Source: Hexactinellida sp. DTS-2022
Taxonomy: Eukaryota > Porifera > Hexactinellida
Length of the DNA: 64,000 nt
Assembly (NCBI GenBank): GCA_028753945.1
Contig: JAPNXP010000018.1
Location: forward strand, 1,426,001-1,490,000
Direction of reading: 5' to 3'
A program made the position numbers and the translations under genes. Shown one piece after another: positions 22,201 to 31,505 of this stretch (positions within the stretch are counted from its first letter, which is position 1; every line of letters starts with the position of its first letter). The notes under the pieces were generated by a model that saw only the letters and a list, made by a program, of their open reading frames with translations, ran no database searches and was not told the DNA's origin.

Positions 22201-23929
22201 CAGATGCTATATGAGTCATTATTAACTTTCTAGGTTCTATTTTGTATCATTTCATATTAGCTCATTATCATGCAGAATATATTGATATCACAAATGTGGG
22301 ATAACCTACCTTTGTTAGGATTCTGTTTAGCAGTCGTTACTAATGTCAGGGTTTGATATAGAAATTTTTCCGGGGGGAGGGGGGGGGGGAAACTTTCCTA
22401 GAAACAGACTGTTCCCTTGGATTAAGGAACAACATATACATGTTTAGGCCAAAATTAATGTATTTAGTTGGCATAATCATTCTACGCTTTAAAATACATG
22501 TACGCAGTACTGCACCATTGATTCTTGAAGTACTTTATAGCTTTATTAAATAACTATGAGGCAAACTAAGACAATTCCTGGGATGGGAGCACCCCCCCCT
22601 CTGTATTACACTAATATTTGATAATGTTATACTTTTCAAAAATATAAACAGGATTGGAAAGAAACAAATTCGTAACAAAAGGAAAGTGCTTGAAATAATA
22701 GAGCATAGTATTGCACTGTATAGCAATGAGAGCATGTCTACTGTATAATCGCATTCTCCTACCATTTTGTATAATTTTTGTGGATCAGATTGAGGAAAGT
22801 TGTACAAAACACGGGAGGCCATTACCTGTGCTTCAAAAATATAGAAATACAGAAAAACAAACCAATTGAGAGCACCATGTGATATTAGGATTCTCTCTTA
22901 ATAAACCACTTTATTAGCTGAATAATACCTACGAGTGATATAATGTTTTGTATTGGTTAGGGGTCTCATTGTATTCACTGCTAGCAAAGTAAATATCTGT
23001 AGTAAATATAGCTGTGTAGCTTTTCAAGCTAAATTATATAATAACAGACATAATATAATCCCAGCGATTCTTTCGCTCTTAAAAACTTAACTACTTACTT
23101 AATTAACTAATAACAATAAATACTCAAATACAGTTGATTTCACTATACAGTCGAAATCGGATTATTTTGTCCAATTCTTTTCATGGATAATCCGACAAAA
23201 TAATCCGATAGACAAATAAACCCGGTAGGATATCCATGCAAAATGGTATATAAATCATAATTTTCCTCGAATATTAGGACAAAATAGTCCGATAAAACAA
23301 AATAATCCGATGACAAAATAATCCGATTTCGACTGTATTGGGATACGTTGGCATTTGTTCCAATTAACCAAAATCTTAAGATAAACAGTATAATGCCGAA
23401 AATTTGTTGTGGACATTTGTCAAGCTTAAGCTGGGTAGAATGTAGCTAACTAGAGATGAAAAGTAGTATATTGGAATCGACTCTATGGTATTAAGAACAG
23501 GAGTATATAAATAACATGCCACATACCTTTGGTCTGTTCCGGAGCTAGCCACTGGACAGCAGTGGCCTCGGGTGACGTCACATACTCAATCCTAACCCTG
23601 AGCTCTCCGCTCTCCGCGAGCATATCCTCCAGCAGATGGATCGTTAGATGAGACCCTAGCACGGTAGGAGATCCTATCTCCCACTTTAACTCGCGGTTTT
23701 TAACACAGTCAGATGCCCTCACAACCTGAATACCATGGATATCTAGGAGCAGCAGGAGAGGAGCTTCTCCCGGAGAACAAACTCTGAATTTGTACTCGCA
23801 AACCGCAGAGATTGTCTTAGAACCGAAATCAAACTCTGCGTCCCAAGCCATGTGAGAGAGTCTGTAGTGCTCTGTGTTGGCACAGGACAGAGGGTCCCTG
23901 GGGTAGCACACACTATCCGTAGCAGCCAT
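13228..23929 (-). CDS. LTA4H: Leukotriene A4 hydrolase / M1 aminopeptidase
   Basis: Six exons (23527-23929, 16547-16838, 15865-16074, 15053-15348, 14211-14700, 13228-13441) give 634 aa with all phases matching; human LTA4H is 611 aa. Key M1 features: GGMEH exopeptidase motif, HEISH zinc motif (H310, E311, H314) with the third ligand in NEGF (E333), SVPYEKG with the catalytic tyrosine, and GRMKF near the C-terminus, which in the family binds the substrate carboxylate. The family is cytosolic and bifunctional, opening the LTA4 epoxide and trimming peptides; an RNPEP-like aminopeptidase role is the alternative. Intron 1 (16839-23526) is 6.7 kb and holds other genes on both strands; the remaining introns are 0.35-0.8 kb. 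Confidence 0.93.
15473..15660. repeat. Interspersed repeat in LTA4H intron 3 (TCCAGG-ended)
   Basis: Starts ATCCAGGAAAAAATTACCCC and ends GCACGCCTGGAT, so the ends are short inverted repeats. Similar text (ATCCAGGAGCGC, GTACGCCTA) recurs near 26170-26260, 29640-29690 and 45790-45930. This indicates a dispersed non-autonomous family; the class is unknown. Confidence 0.45.
17443..17632 (+). CDS. Possible spliced micro-ORF (about 38 aa)
   Basis: An ATG at 17443 opens [19 protein letters not shown], with a good donor (AAAG/GTGAGA, near 17501). An acceptor (ATCACAG, near 17560) then continues in frame through [13 protein letters not shown] to a stop at about 17632. The joined peptide is about 38 residues, basic in the middle. 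I do not recognise it. It lies in LTA4H intron 1 on the opposite strand, upstream of the TRAF-like gene. It could be chance, or the 5' part of a larger transcript. Confidence 0.3.
17738..17900. repeat. Interspersed repeat ending in (AAAC)n with GC-rich hairpin segment
   Basis: CCCCTCTCCCCCTCCCCCTC is followed by an AACAAACAAAC run, CAACAATCGAG, and then the GAGCCATTCGGTCTCGGTCG block. The (AAAC) part plus CAATCGAGTTTT recurs at 18177-18225, and the GGTCTCGGTCGC block recurs at 51945-51980. It looks like a SINE-like or composite dispersed repeat. Confidence 0.45.
18523..19743 (+). CDS. TRAF-like protein A (zinc fingers, coiled coil, MATH-like domain)
   Basis: Single exon, 406 aa; a start at the second Met cluster (18559/18562) is possible because the paralogue begins there. 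An N-terminal Cys-rich region (about residues 45-80, [15 protein letters not shown]...CMSC) is a degenerate RING-like unit. TRAF-type zinc fingers follow to about residue 235 (e.g. [34 protein letters not shown]), then a short coiled coil (about 240-275). A C-terminal TRAF/MATH-like beta domain ends with [16 protein letters not shown] proteins couple receptors to kinase and NF-kB pathways in the cytoplasm. It lies in LTA4H intron 1, opposite strand, with a near-identical inverted copy 1.2 kb downstream. Confidence 0.85.
   Translation: MFRSTLSQQGKLMMHRADSIAELIYKENKGYRVELVDKDIGACALLRKLTICGRCAGVLNKPCLMRRIPQMIVCMSCLHECEREAELTIIEEAILDLEASCPLRDRECRWHGNLGALAKHMDSCEELIVGCPQKCDSVMERKNVKLHMENECDKRMTSCKHCKVQHYLKDTQTNSDKCEYFPIRCTCGEQIKRKDYQSHKQDTCKLTVVECRFKNVGCEATFRRGDRAAHEKENEMNHVYLRMNKLDAKIQYLEERNEAFANEIKLFEELTTYSLVLNWKLDLNKLKGSGKVDGPTFTIPNCSIKFYTKQSLDKNVLTLVVSVWPINSREAFSYDFWTIFVDQNEGKLCKTRDGHYRCFNNKEIDTNSPFESTVVIARIPAADLNKENFNKNGILYARLFTKKQLC
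19744..20968. other. Spacer between the convergent TRAF-like genes
   Basis: About 1.2 kb, AT-rich, no gene supported. Two short open frames at 20266-20457 and 20480-20671 have no recognisable content. Near 20870-20905 there is a small hairpin (TAGTTTGTGAATTA facing TAATTCAAACTA). It is flanked by two imperfect copies of a GTTGCC-TCA-A-GAGACA block, so it may be a small inverted-repeat element. Confidence 0.45.
20969..22099 (-). CDS. TRAF-like protein B, inverted paralogue of A
   Basis: Single exon, 376 aa. From its first Met the protein is almost identical to TRAF-like A for about 190 residues (RING-like region and zinc fingers). It then diverges and is shorter by roughly one zinc-finger unit (the [15 protein letters not shown] part of A is missing). 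It is nearly identical again over the C-terminal MATH-like domain up to LFTKK. Gene A is on the plus strand and B on the minus strand, so they are convergent, 1.2 kb apart, inside LTA4H intron 1. B lies on the same strand as LTA4H. Role as for A: cytoplasmic adaptor, inferred only from the family. Confidence 0.85.
   Translation of the reverse strand: MHRADSIAELIYKENKGYRVELVDKDIGTCALLRKLTICGRCAGVLNKPCLMRRIPQMIVCMSCLHECEREAELTIIEEAILDLEASCPLRDRECRWHGNLGALAKHMDSCEELIVGCPQKCDSVMERKNVKLHMENECDKRMTSCKHCKGKHYLKDTQTHSDKCEYFPIRCTCGEQIKRKDYQSHICNENFRHEDKVTHEEENVLWNLNLEMNSLVWDIIGGLEERNELLMNDIELLEELTTYSLVLNWKLDMEVLRGNSMVDGPTFTIPNCSIIFSTKHSLNTNVLTLVVSVWPINSREAFSYDFWTIFMDQNEGKLCKTRDGHYRCFNNKEIDTNSAFESTVVIARIPAADLNKENFNKNGILYARLFTKKHA
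22347..22611. mobile_element. Non-autonomous element, CAGGGTTTGATA family (copy 1)
   Basis: Begins CAGGGTTTGATATAGAAAT, contains a G-run and GAAACAGACTGTTCCCTTGG, and ends near CTCTGTATTACAC. The same order of blocks is found at 34889-35085, where both terminal inverted repeats are intact. Confidence 0.6.
22770..22890 (+). pseudogene. TRAF-like gene fragment (third copy)
   Basis: About 120 bp aligns by eye with the MATH-coding part of TRAF-like A around 19537-19660: ATTTTTGTGGATCAGA, then CACGGGAGGCCATTACC-GTGCTTCAA, then GAGAGCACC. Small indels and substitutions break the frame. It is in the same orientation as gene A and lies just outside the inverted pair. Confidence 0.7.
23148..23335. 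mobile_element. Inverted-repeat MITE with TA target site
   Basis: 188 bp flanked by TA. Ends are long inverted repeats starting CAGTCGAAATCGGATTATTT. The interior is built from repeated AAATAATCCGA units. TA duplication and CAGT ends fit Tc1/mariner/pogo-type non-autonomous elements. It sits in LTA4H intron 1, 0.2 kb from exon 1. Confidence 0.75.
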
Positions 23930-24221
23930 TCTACTATACTATACACTACAGCATATACAGTATAACATGTGTGTTCAGTGAGCGAATGTACAGTGTAATA
24001 ATAATAATAGAATATATGAATAGTAATTAACATAAGATTTGTATCGTTTTATGACTATTAACTGGGTTGAGAAAAGTGAGGTAGTAAAATAGAACTCATA
24101 AGTCCACCTATAGTGGTAAAAGTAAAATAAAAATAGGTTCCCTATACGAAAGAAAATTCTAGAAGAAGTATCAAAATACAAATGCCAAGTGATGTTGGAT
24201 TAAGGGACTAGGGTGCTCTAC

Positions 24222-27200
24222 CTATCTGAAGTAATTAGGAGAAATGCCTCTATTCAGTTGCCACGCCTCGTCATACGCCAGCACCACCAGTGGGTCCAGC
24301 GGGCCCTTGTTGCAGGCCTCCACGTTCTCGCGGCACTGCTTGAGGGAGCTGGCTCCCAGGATAACGCCGTCTCCGTGGTCGCCCGACAGCATCGAGTGGT
24401 GCATTATCCAGCGGAACGAGGCCTCCACCAGCGTGACGTTGTGGTTAGGTCCGTACGCCTATGGGGGATACGTATAGCATATTGTTGTTGTGTGCAGTAA
24501 AAGCAACATTAATTTATTATAATAATGAAACTCAATTAATGATGCGAGACCAAAGAATGACAGGAATTGATTTTGAGAGAACTGACAAAGACAAATTTAG
24601 GATTCAGAAGCTATAAAATGATGTCATTAACAGACAAAACCCATTACACTAAGTGTCCCATACACAACTTGAATAACAAGTCAGACACAAAGCACTGCAG
24701 AGCACATTGCACTTAGAATATCGTGTTTGTACGCAGACAATACATACACAGGTTAAGAGTATAATAATAGACAATTCAATAAAACAAAAATACAATAATA
24801 ACCCGCTATAATTTCCTATCTCTGGTGTGCCCGTAAGTTAAAATTCTCAGTCGGTTCACGCGTCACTCTTCTTAATGTAGGTGGCTGGGAATAGGCCCTC
24901 CTTCCCGCCCGACATTCCCTTCCACCAGTTCTTGTCCGTCTTGTCCGTCACGGACACGATGTCCCCCTTGCGCAGCTTCAGCTCCCCGAACTCCTGCGGC
25001 TCGAAATCGTAGGCCGCCACGTAGGTGTCCACCTCGACCATGTCTCGCAGGAACAGTTCCTTCTCCTTCGAGAGCGAGTTCACGCGGTGGTAGTTTATGA
25101 GCTCGTTGATGGACTCCTGCTTGAGGACCCAGATGGAGTACTTCCCGTAGGTGTCGCGGATGACTCGGAAGTGCTGCACGGTCTGTCCGTACTTCACGGA
25201 GAGCGAGAACTCGCCGGGGACCGTCTCGCTGTTGCGCACCAAGAAGGCCCCGTCGTTGGGCTGCTTGAGGAGCGTGCTCTCCGCCTCGGAGCGCGGGATG
25301 GCCCCCTTGTGCCAGGGGTGCGGCTTCAGGTGGATGTAGTTGCGAGGAATGAGACCCTCCTTCCCGCCCTGCTCGGCCTTCCACCAGTTGGGGTCGTCGT
25401 CCATGTTGAGCACCTTGACGATGGACCCCTTCTTGAAGGACAGCTCGTCGTTGGAGGTCGCGTGGAAGTCGTACAGAGAGACTGCCTCCATCGCTTTAGT
25501 AGAGCGCGTAGTGAGAGCTAGCTAAACAGCGAACTGGACAGGTTATCAATAGTGCTCTGTGGCAGGTTAATACATAGAAAATGAATAGGGACTGTTAATA
25601 ACCGGAAGCTTACGAAATTGTTCTAGAATACGAAAGAATAACAATTATTGTTTTTCCACTCAATCGCTATAAACCTCCAACAGTTAGGAAGTTATATTTT
25701 TAAAGCTGTAGCAATATATTAGATTGTGAAACAATCAGAATATTCAGGCAACACTATTATAACCACTTGAGCATGTCGCCTGATCATGTAACTTTTACTC
25801 TCAGTATTACTCCTAACACATACCCAGGGGTTCATCTAGGATTTTCTTGCCCAGCACTTTATTAAAAAACTTTTACGTCACCCTAAAGGTGTCTGCCATA
25901 TTACATGATTGGTATAACTCAATAATGCGGCATTATTTGAAGGAGGTAAGATTTGTACGGTACCCAAATAGGATTTATCCATTAAATTCTGGGTCAGAAC
26001 ATCTGGCCAGACAACGGCACCAAACTAAGTGCCAACCAGGCACCTAAATCGAATCACACCTTGGTACTTCAACTGATACCTGGCTAACACCTAAAGGTAC
26101 CAGACAGACACCTACATAAACCCCTGATGGAACCTGTGTATTATACAGGCATTTGTAAATAAGCTGCTAATCCGATCCAATTTTCATACGCCTAAATCAC
26201 AATTAATGTTACGGTATAGGAGAGGATTCCACATTTTCGGCGCTCCTAATTCAAATTTACCCAAAATCTGCTCGGAAATGATATTTCCAGCACATATGAT
26301 ATGACAACAGAACCGACTCACCTTGTCCAGGGCCTGCTGCACCAGATCCAGAGTGGAGAACATAGTTTCGTGCCAGTAGCGGCCCTGGTAGGCGGAGGCC
26401 CATACGTTCCCCTCGAAGCGTCCCTCTTGTATCTTCCCATCCAGCTTGTCGCTGTACTTGTGCTTGCCGGAGAGAATCCCGCCCGCAAGAGGGTTGTACG
26501 CCTCGAACCGAATTCCGAACTTCCTCAGCGCGGGCAGCAGCTCGTCCTCTATCCCGCGCGTGACCGGGTTGTACATGCCCTGGTAGGCCGTGGGGAGGAT
26601 CCAGTCGTGGGACTTGCAAATGTGGTACACGTCCACAACCTACAGACAATCTGGCATCAAACGGATACACAATACACACATATGCACACTTATGTAAATA
26701 CTAAATACATATAACAGTTAAAATCATGCTGCTCATGATATCACATTAGAAAACAAACTGTAAACTAGTTATGACTAATTCGATGTAACAATAATGGTAT
26801 AAATAATGATAACTAGTGTAGTGTATATTCTCAAATTAATTCACAGCTGCATAGCTAGTCTGAATAAACGCTTAATTTATACAGTTTAGACACTAAATAG
26901 GAAGTTAAAGCCTCTGTAGTATAAGTAATTAGAATCCTGGTAACAGGAATGCCGACAAGAGAATAGAATGCACTACTATAGCGTAGCAGGATAACCTCCC
27001 AGGACTTGTAGTTGGACAGTCCGAACTCCTTTATGAGTCCGGCGGTGTAGAGCTTCTGCACTTCCGAGAGAGACTCCAGAATGGGGGTCTCCGGGTCCGG
27101 CATGTGCAGGTAGAACAGGTCGGCGTACGGCCGCTTCAGACGCGTCAGCGAGGTCCGCAGCTGCGAGTGGATGCTGGCGGGAGTGAGTCTCTTCCCATCC

Positions 27201-28518
27201 AGAGGGTTAGCTACAGGAGCAACCAAGAGTTGTAGCGACAGAGCATACGGTGTTAGTTATACAGTATACCTCGTTAAGCGACAACAGGGACCGTCAAAAT
27301 GTGTTCCCACAATTAGTCATTTAATAATAAAAGGCTTAGGATGGACAAAAACTGTATTGCATTAGTGATCGTACTTGCGAGAGTCTGTATTGTAATTTTT
27401 AAAAATCGAAATAATTTTTATTTCAAAATTCATCGACCGCACCTGTGAAATGAGTGCGGGCTGATAATAAGCGGGGCGGGTAGCTGGTGGACCATAAGTG
27501 TAGTATTTATAATCACAGATTAATGTAAGCATAGGAGGAGATGCAAAGTGATCGCGTTACTAAGATAATTCCTCGGTTATAACTCATAAGTAACTTGCTG
27601 TAGCCATGTGGGTCGGTTGGTTGGCTGATTAACATTGCTGGTTCAAATGTAACGCAGCTGGCAGGGTAACATTCTTAGTTTCTGAGTCAGTTGTGTGGAA
27701 TTTGAGAAAGTAATTTCTATTTAATTACTTAATGCATTCAATTGATTGGAAGACAATTAAATTATGTTAATCTGTATAACATTAATTCGTACCATATTTT
27801 CGAATAGTGGTTCAAACAGTGTCTTACTGGGCGGGACGGAACCAAGCTATTGATCCACGCAGAAGACTAATACAGACACAATTTGGAAATACAGTACTAC
27901 AGTAGAAATGTGTCAGTACAAACACCAGGGGACCGTCAAATGCGTTCGCCTTATCCGGAATTTGCATTAACCAATGCCAATTGTATTGAAAAGGTCTAGA
28001 GGGGACTGAAACAGTGTTTGTAATAACCGGAATCGTATTAACCGTGTTCCTAATAACAAGACTCTAGTCCCCAAAATTTAGCCCCGAATGTCAGTTATTT
28101 TTCGAGCACTGGTGTTTATCGTACATAACAATTGTGAAGACTCTCCATCTCGGGAAACAGCTGATAGTGAATAAATTTATTTTGTAAAGAAGATAATTAT
28201 TTTATTCTTCTACTAATATAGTATAAGTACACTTTAAATAAAGGAACATGAAATTGAAACAAGTAGAAAATCTATGAATCTACAATAGTTAACGACAGTA
28301 CCTTTGGTAGTGACGATGGTCTTATCAGTGGCGTTGCAAGCTGCGTGCTGTCCCATGAACACCTCGGACTGTCCGTTAGCATACATGGAGGCCGTGTCCA
28401 GAGCTCGTATGCCCTCTGACAACAGGTAGTTGATGGTAGAGTGGCTCTCCTCAATGCTCATCTTACGACCGAAGTCCAAACAGCCGAATATTATTTTGAC
28501 TTTACTCTTTATTGCCAT
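24222..28518 (-). CDS. AKR7A: Aldo-keto reductase family 7 (aflatoxin aldehyde reductase-like)
   Basis: Four exons (28302-28518, 26996-27210, 26322-26639, 24222-24458) join in frame to 328 aa, the usual AKR7 size. The AKR tetrad is visible: D41 and Y46 (DTASMYANGQ), K72 (VTTK) and H108 (FYLHMPD). NPLAGGILSGKHKY, GLSNYKSWE and the C-terminal ending PNYFR are characteristic of AKR7. The family reduces dialdehydes and succinic semialdehyde with NADPH in the cytosol or Golgi. The ATG at 28518 was chosen because the in-frame extension to 28572 has no family similarity. Intron 3 contains an intronless GRB2 on the same strand; intron 1 holds repeat debris. Confidence 0.93.
24856..25491 (-). CDS. GRB2: GRB2 SH3-SH2-SH3 adaptor, intronless
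   Basis: Single exon, 211 aa (human GRB2 217). SH3 at about 1-56 (ALYDF-like LYDFHAT, DDDPNWWKAE, IPRNYI), SH2 at about 58-150 (GAFLVRNSE with the phosphotyrosine-binding Arg, GEFSLSVKYG, then GKYSIWVLK) and SH3 at about 154-208 (YDFEPQEFGEL, NWWKGM, FPATYI). The tryptophan after GKYSI matches the Trp that makes the GRB2 SH2 choose pYxN ligands. GRB2 links tyrosine-kinase receptors to SOS/RAS. It is clearly more GC-rich than its surroundings and nested in intron 3 of the AKR7 gene on the same strand. Retrocopy origin or old intron loss are both possible. Confidence 0.96.
   Translation of the reverse strand: MEAVSLYDFHATSNDELSFKKGSIVKVLNMDDDPNWWKAEQGGKEGLIPRNYIHLKPHPWHKGAIPRSEAESTLLKQPNDGAFLVRNSETVPGEFSLSVKYGQTVQHFRVIRDTYGKYSIWVLKQESINELINYHRVNSLSKEKELFLRDMVEVDTYVAAYDFEPQEFGELKLRKGDIVSVTDKTDKNWWKGMSGGKEGLFPATYIKKSDA
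25825..26126. mobile_element. Candidate non-autonomous element in AKR7 intron 3
   Basis: Starts CAGGGGTTCATCTAGG and ends CCTACATAAACCCCTG, so the ends are imperfect inverted repeats about 16 bp long. No convincing target duplication is seen. The interior has short repeated CACCTAA-type words. Confidence 0.5.
27240..28100. repeat. Repeat debris in AKR7 intron 1
   Basis: Contains GTTAAGCGACAACAGGGACCGTCAAA near 27273 (shown in parts here) and a second block at 27930-28075 with GGGGACCGTCAAATGCG and CCTAATAACAAGACTC. Both are related to the TTTCGA-GGTCCC family seen near 13030 and 58490. They are read as old inverted-repeat elements; boundaries are uncertain. Confidence 0.4.
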
Positions 28519-28684
28519 GGCAGCTGACAGACAGGTGTTGGTAAAATGGCTTTTTTTGCAAATAGTATACAAATCATATAAGTATATACGTATATGTATA
28601 GTATAAAGGTACGGTGATAGAGCAGGCCTGAGGTACCAGAATATTGTTCGTATTAAAGAGACCGCAACATAATTAATAAAGGGA

Positions 28685-28823
28685 ATTACCTAACTATTGG
28701 CTAACAATTTCTAAATACATTTTCAGGCACTGGCAATGAGATATTATTTACCATTAGAATTCCTCTTTGAGAAACCGGGTTTTCAAATTGAAACGGTGTT
28801 GGCCGAAATAAAGATAAGCCCTT
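28685..28823. mobile_element. Non-autonomous element, GGCCAACACC family (copy 1)
   Basis: Shares CAGGCACTGGCAA, a TTTTC-AATTGAAA core and the GGTGTTGGCCG end with a copy at 36612-36732, in the same order. The ends are imperfect inverted repeats (TTGGCTAACA facing TGTTGGCC). Confidence 0.55.
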
Positions 28824-28993
28824 TATTAATTAAATGAGCCAGATGGATCAGTTGACAAACAAATCTTAGTGTGTATACTAGTAATATTATATTGGGAATT
28901 TAACCAAGAAAAGAAAATATTAAGCAAGTGTTCTAAGATGTATCTATAACCTGAGAATTACACCATTTGAAAGATTTTTCGAAATTCACAATA

Positions 28994-29148
28994 CAGTGGA
29001 TGCCGGTTATAAGCACGTCGTCGGGAACTGATATAATATGCTTATAACCGACATAAATAATACAGGGTATATCGCAACCGTTTTCCAACATAGTGTGCTT
29101 ATATCCGTATGTTCTTATAACCGGTGTGCTTATATCCGACATCTACTG
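28994..29148. mobile_element. TA-flanked MITE, CAGTGGATG family (copy 1)
   Basis: 155 bp flanked by TA. The left end CAGTGGATGCCGGTTATAAG faces a right end whose complement is CAGTAGATGTCGGATATAAG. A second full-length copy is at 63670-63826 and a truncated one at 34339-34412. TA target and CAGT ends suggest a pogo/Tc1-mariner-derived family. Confidence 0.8.
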
Positions 29149-30551
29149 TATACAGGGCAGGATTTACCCTTGAGTGGCCTGAAGGCTGAACCACACAATG
29201 GCCCGAACATGATCGACATTGGTCGGTAGTGGTCCTGTAGTGGCCCATTGGTCCTGTACATTGGTCCTGCAGTGGCCCGAAGGCTATAGCCTACTTAGCC
29301 TAATGGTAAATCCGGCCCTGACTGTATATAGTGAACTCTCGTTATAACGAAGTGCTTGAGACCTGTAAATTCCGTCGTTGAATGCGATATATATAAGCGG
29401 ATAATAATAAATGCATTTAGTGCTCTGGGGAAAATATCCAACTCGTTATAAGCGGTATATAATTATATCCGACTTCGTTATTATTATTTTTCGGGAGATG
29501 CAAAAACGTAAATGACAACTCGCTTGATGCCAACTAAGACTTTTAACCCTCAGGACTCAGAAATGAATTTGTCCGTACTGTACTGGCATTTAGTCAAACA
29601 TGTGATAATGTGACAAGAGTATCCATTATACATGCTTTTATCCAGGAGCGCCATAAGCCTAGAGGCGTATAAATTGGGATATGTTTGCATTAAGGAGCGC
29701 AAAAACTGCCGAAAGTTTCCATAGAGTAATACAAAAGTAACAAAACTATCCTTTTATTCGTAAAATATTTATTCATACTCTAGTGACCTTAAGGAGTGTT
29801 CAATTTTAGTCCTGTATAATATCCTGCTATTTATAACATTAGAAAATCAACAAATGTATAATATGTTTAATTAATTAATCAATTAAAATCCTACTTGTTA
29901 CTACTAAAGATAAAATAAATTAATAGTATGGAAATATTATATAAGGAATATGCGGAATTCAAGTAAGTGATCTGATAACATAAGAAATCACAGAAATAAT
30001 CACACACACATACACATGTTTAAAATTGGCTGTGCTATATGAAGATAACACACTATGTTCATAAGAGCTCATAAGGTGCCACAGAATAGGTAGCGAGATG
30101 AGTCAGTTTCTCAACTGAAAACAGTGTTTGAGTAAAGTAATTAGGAAGTCTGTGGAAAGGGGATGAACTTATGTAACAAATAAATTAAAGTGACTGAGGG
30201 GGGAAGAGTGCATGCCAAAAAAGTGAGCATTCTGTAGATACAATTGCATTTTAGAAATGTCGTTTTCGGCACCTTAAAACTTTTTGCCCCCATTGGATAT
30301 TTCGGGATCTCTCATTTACTTCTTACTCGATTGCAGTTATGAGGTTATGATGTCATCTTGAGTGTATCATGTATTCTCCATTAATTCTGCCCAATAATAA
30401 ATCTCTCCTAGCGACGATTTGTCTCACACATATTCAGTCCTTATATTATAACAGAACGACTCAAATACAACATATAATAAGTTATATAAGTTATGCACTG
30501 TAACTAATACATTAATGCGATAGGAATACAGATCTTGTTATAGCAGATTTA
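29149..30551. other. Intergenic between AKR7 and PP1, repeats only
   Basis: Apart from the element at 29328-29500 and a TCCAGGAGCGCC repeat remnant near 29643, I see no gene. 29170-29320 is a low-complexity stretch with repeated GTGGCC/GGTCC words. 30000-30430 has no recognised feature. Confidence 0.5.
29328..29500. mobile_element. Inverted-repeat MITE, GTTATAACGAAG family (copy 1)
   Basis: Contains GTGAACTCTCGTTATAACG, ATAATAAATGCATTTAG and a terminal TCCGACTTCGTTATTA. The same block order occurs at 33532-33703, 36148-36330, 37178-37480 and 41097-41237. Confidence 0.7.
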
Positions 30552-31505
30552 TTATTTCTTCTTCTTTGTCTGTTGAGTAGTCACGATAGTTTTCCTAGGC
30601 GGAATGATGGAGAATGAGCAGGTCAGATTCTCTGACACAGACATCACGCCCCCGGCGTTGTCGAACAGGTTACAGTAGTTAGGCGCACTGAATAGTGTAA
30701 CCATTTTCCTTCTCTGAAAGAACGCATATCCGTCCTCGATCACCTGGTGAGCTCTGCAGATCAAACTAACCCCCATCTTCTCCAGAAACTCGGTGACAAC
30801 ATCTCCGCCGAACGTGTATGACACGCCCCTGTCGTTCTCGCCCCACCCCGTGATGTCCTCATCCGGGTCCGACCAGAGGAGGTCGCATATCAGTCCGCAC
30901 TCGGGAATGTCCATGGGCCGCTCGATGGCTCTGATCTGGTCCAGCGAGTGCAGCTCCGGGGACAGCCCCCCGTGCATGCACAGCACAGTCTCTCCCACTA
31001 TCGCGGAGATAGGCAGACAGTCGAACACGTCACAGAAGGTCTTCCACAGCTTGATGTTGTACCTTCTCTTGCATTCATCGTAGAAACCATAAATCTTAGA
31101 AATCGACCCACACTCGTGATTCCCTCTCAAGAGGAATATGTTCTCCGGATACAGACACTTGTACGACATTAGCAAGCAGATTGTCTCGAGGGAATACTTC
31201 CCACGGTCCACGTAGTCTCCGAGAAATAGGTAGTTCGTGTCGGGTGGGTACCCACACTTGTCGAAAAAGGCGAGCAGAGATTCAAACTGGCCATGAATGT
31301 CGCCGACAATAACCAACGGGAGCGCTAACTCCAGGAGCATATCCTGGGAGAGGAAAATCTCACGCGACTTATGGCATAGTTTCCGGATGTCTGGTAGGAT
31401 TAGCTCGATCTGTTGGCCTGGGACCGATTTGAATACCAATAGCTGGTCGACAATACGTTGCACGTCCAGAAACTCTGTATTTTCGACTTCCATAGTGAGG
31501 GGCAA
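30552..31505 (-). CDS. Divergent protein phosphatase 1 catalytic subunit, intronless
   Basis: Single exon, 317 aa. All PPP-family metal and catalytic motifs are present: GDIHGQ, GDYVDRG, LRGNHE, the HGG histidine and the RAHQ histidine. Long stretches such as [19 protein letters not shown] and [24 protein letters not shown] are PP1-specific. Differences from typical PP1 include [11 protein letters not shown] (normally NYCGEFDNAG), [11 protein letters not shown] and a short tail with a TKKKK end. PP1 dephosphorylates Ser/Thr with a regulatory subunit choosing the target. The intronless, divergent form suggests a lineage-specific paralogue, perhaps a retrogene with a specialised role; testis- or sperm-type PP1 copies elsewhere behave this way. 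Confidence 0.93.
   Translation of the reverse strand: MPLTMEVENTEFLDVQRIVDQLLVFKSVPGQQIELILPDIRKLCHKSREIFLSQDMLLELALPLVIVGDIHGQFESLLAFFDKCGYPPDTNYLFLGDYVDRGKYSLETICLLMSYKCLYPENIFLLRGNHECGSISKIYGFYDECKRRYNIKLWKTFCDVFDCLPISAIVGETVLCMHGGLSPELHSLDQIRAIERPMDIPECGLICDLLWSDPDEDITGWGENDRGVSYTFGGDVVTEFLEKMGVSLICRAHQVIEDGYAFFQRRKMVTLFSAPNYCNLFDNAGGVMSVSENLTCSFSIIPPRKTIVTTQQTKKKK

Noticed and set aside
25087-25525. Long plus-strand open frames opposite GRB2
   Set aside because: Antisense shadows caused by high GC; no domain in any of them.
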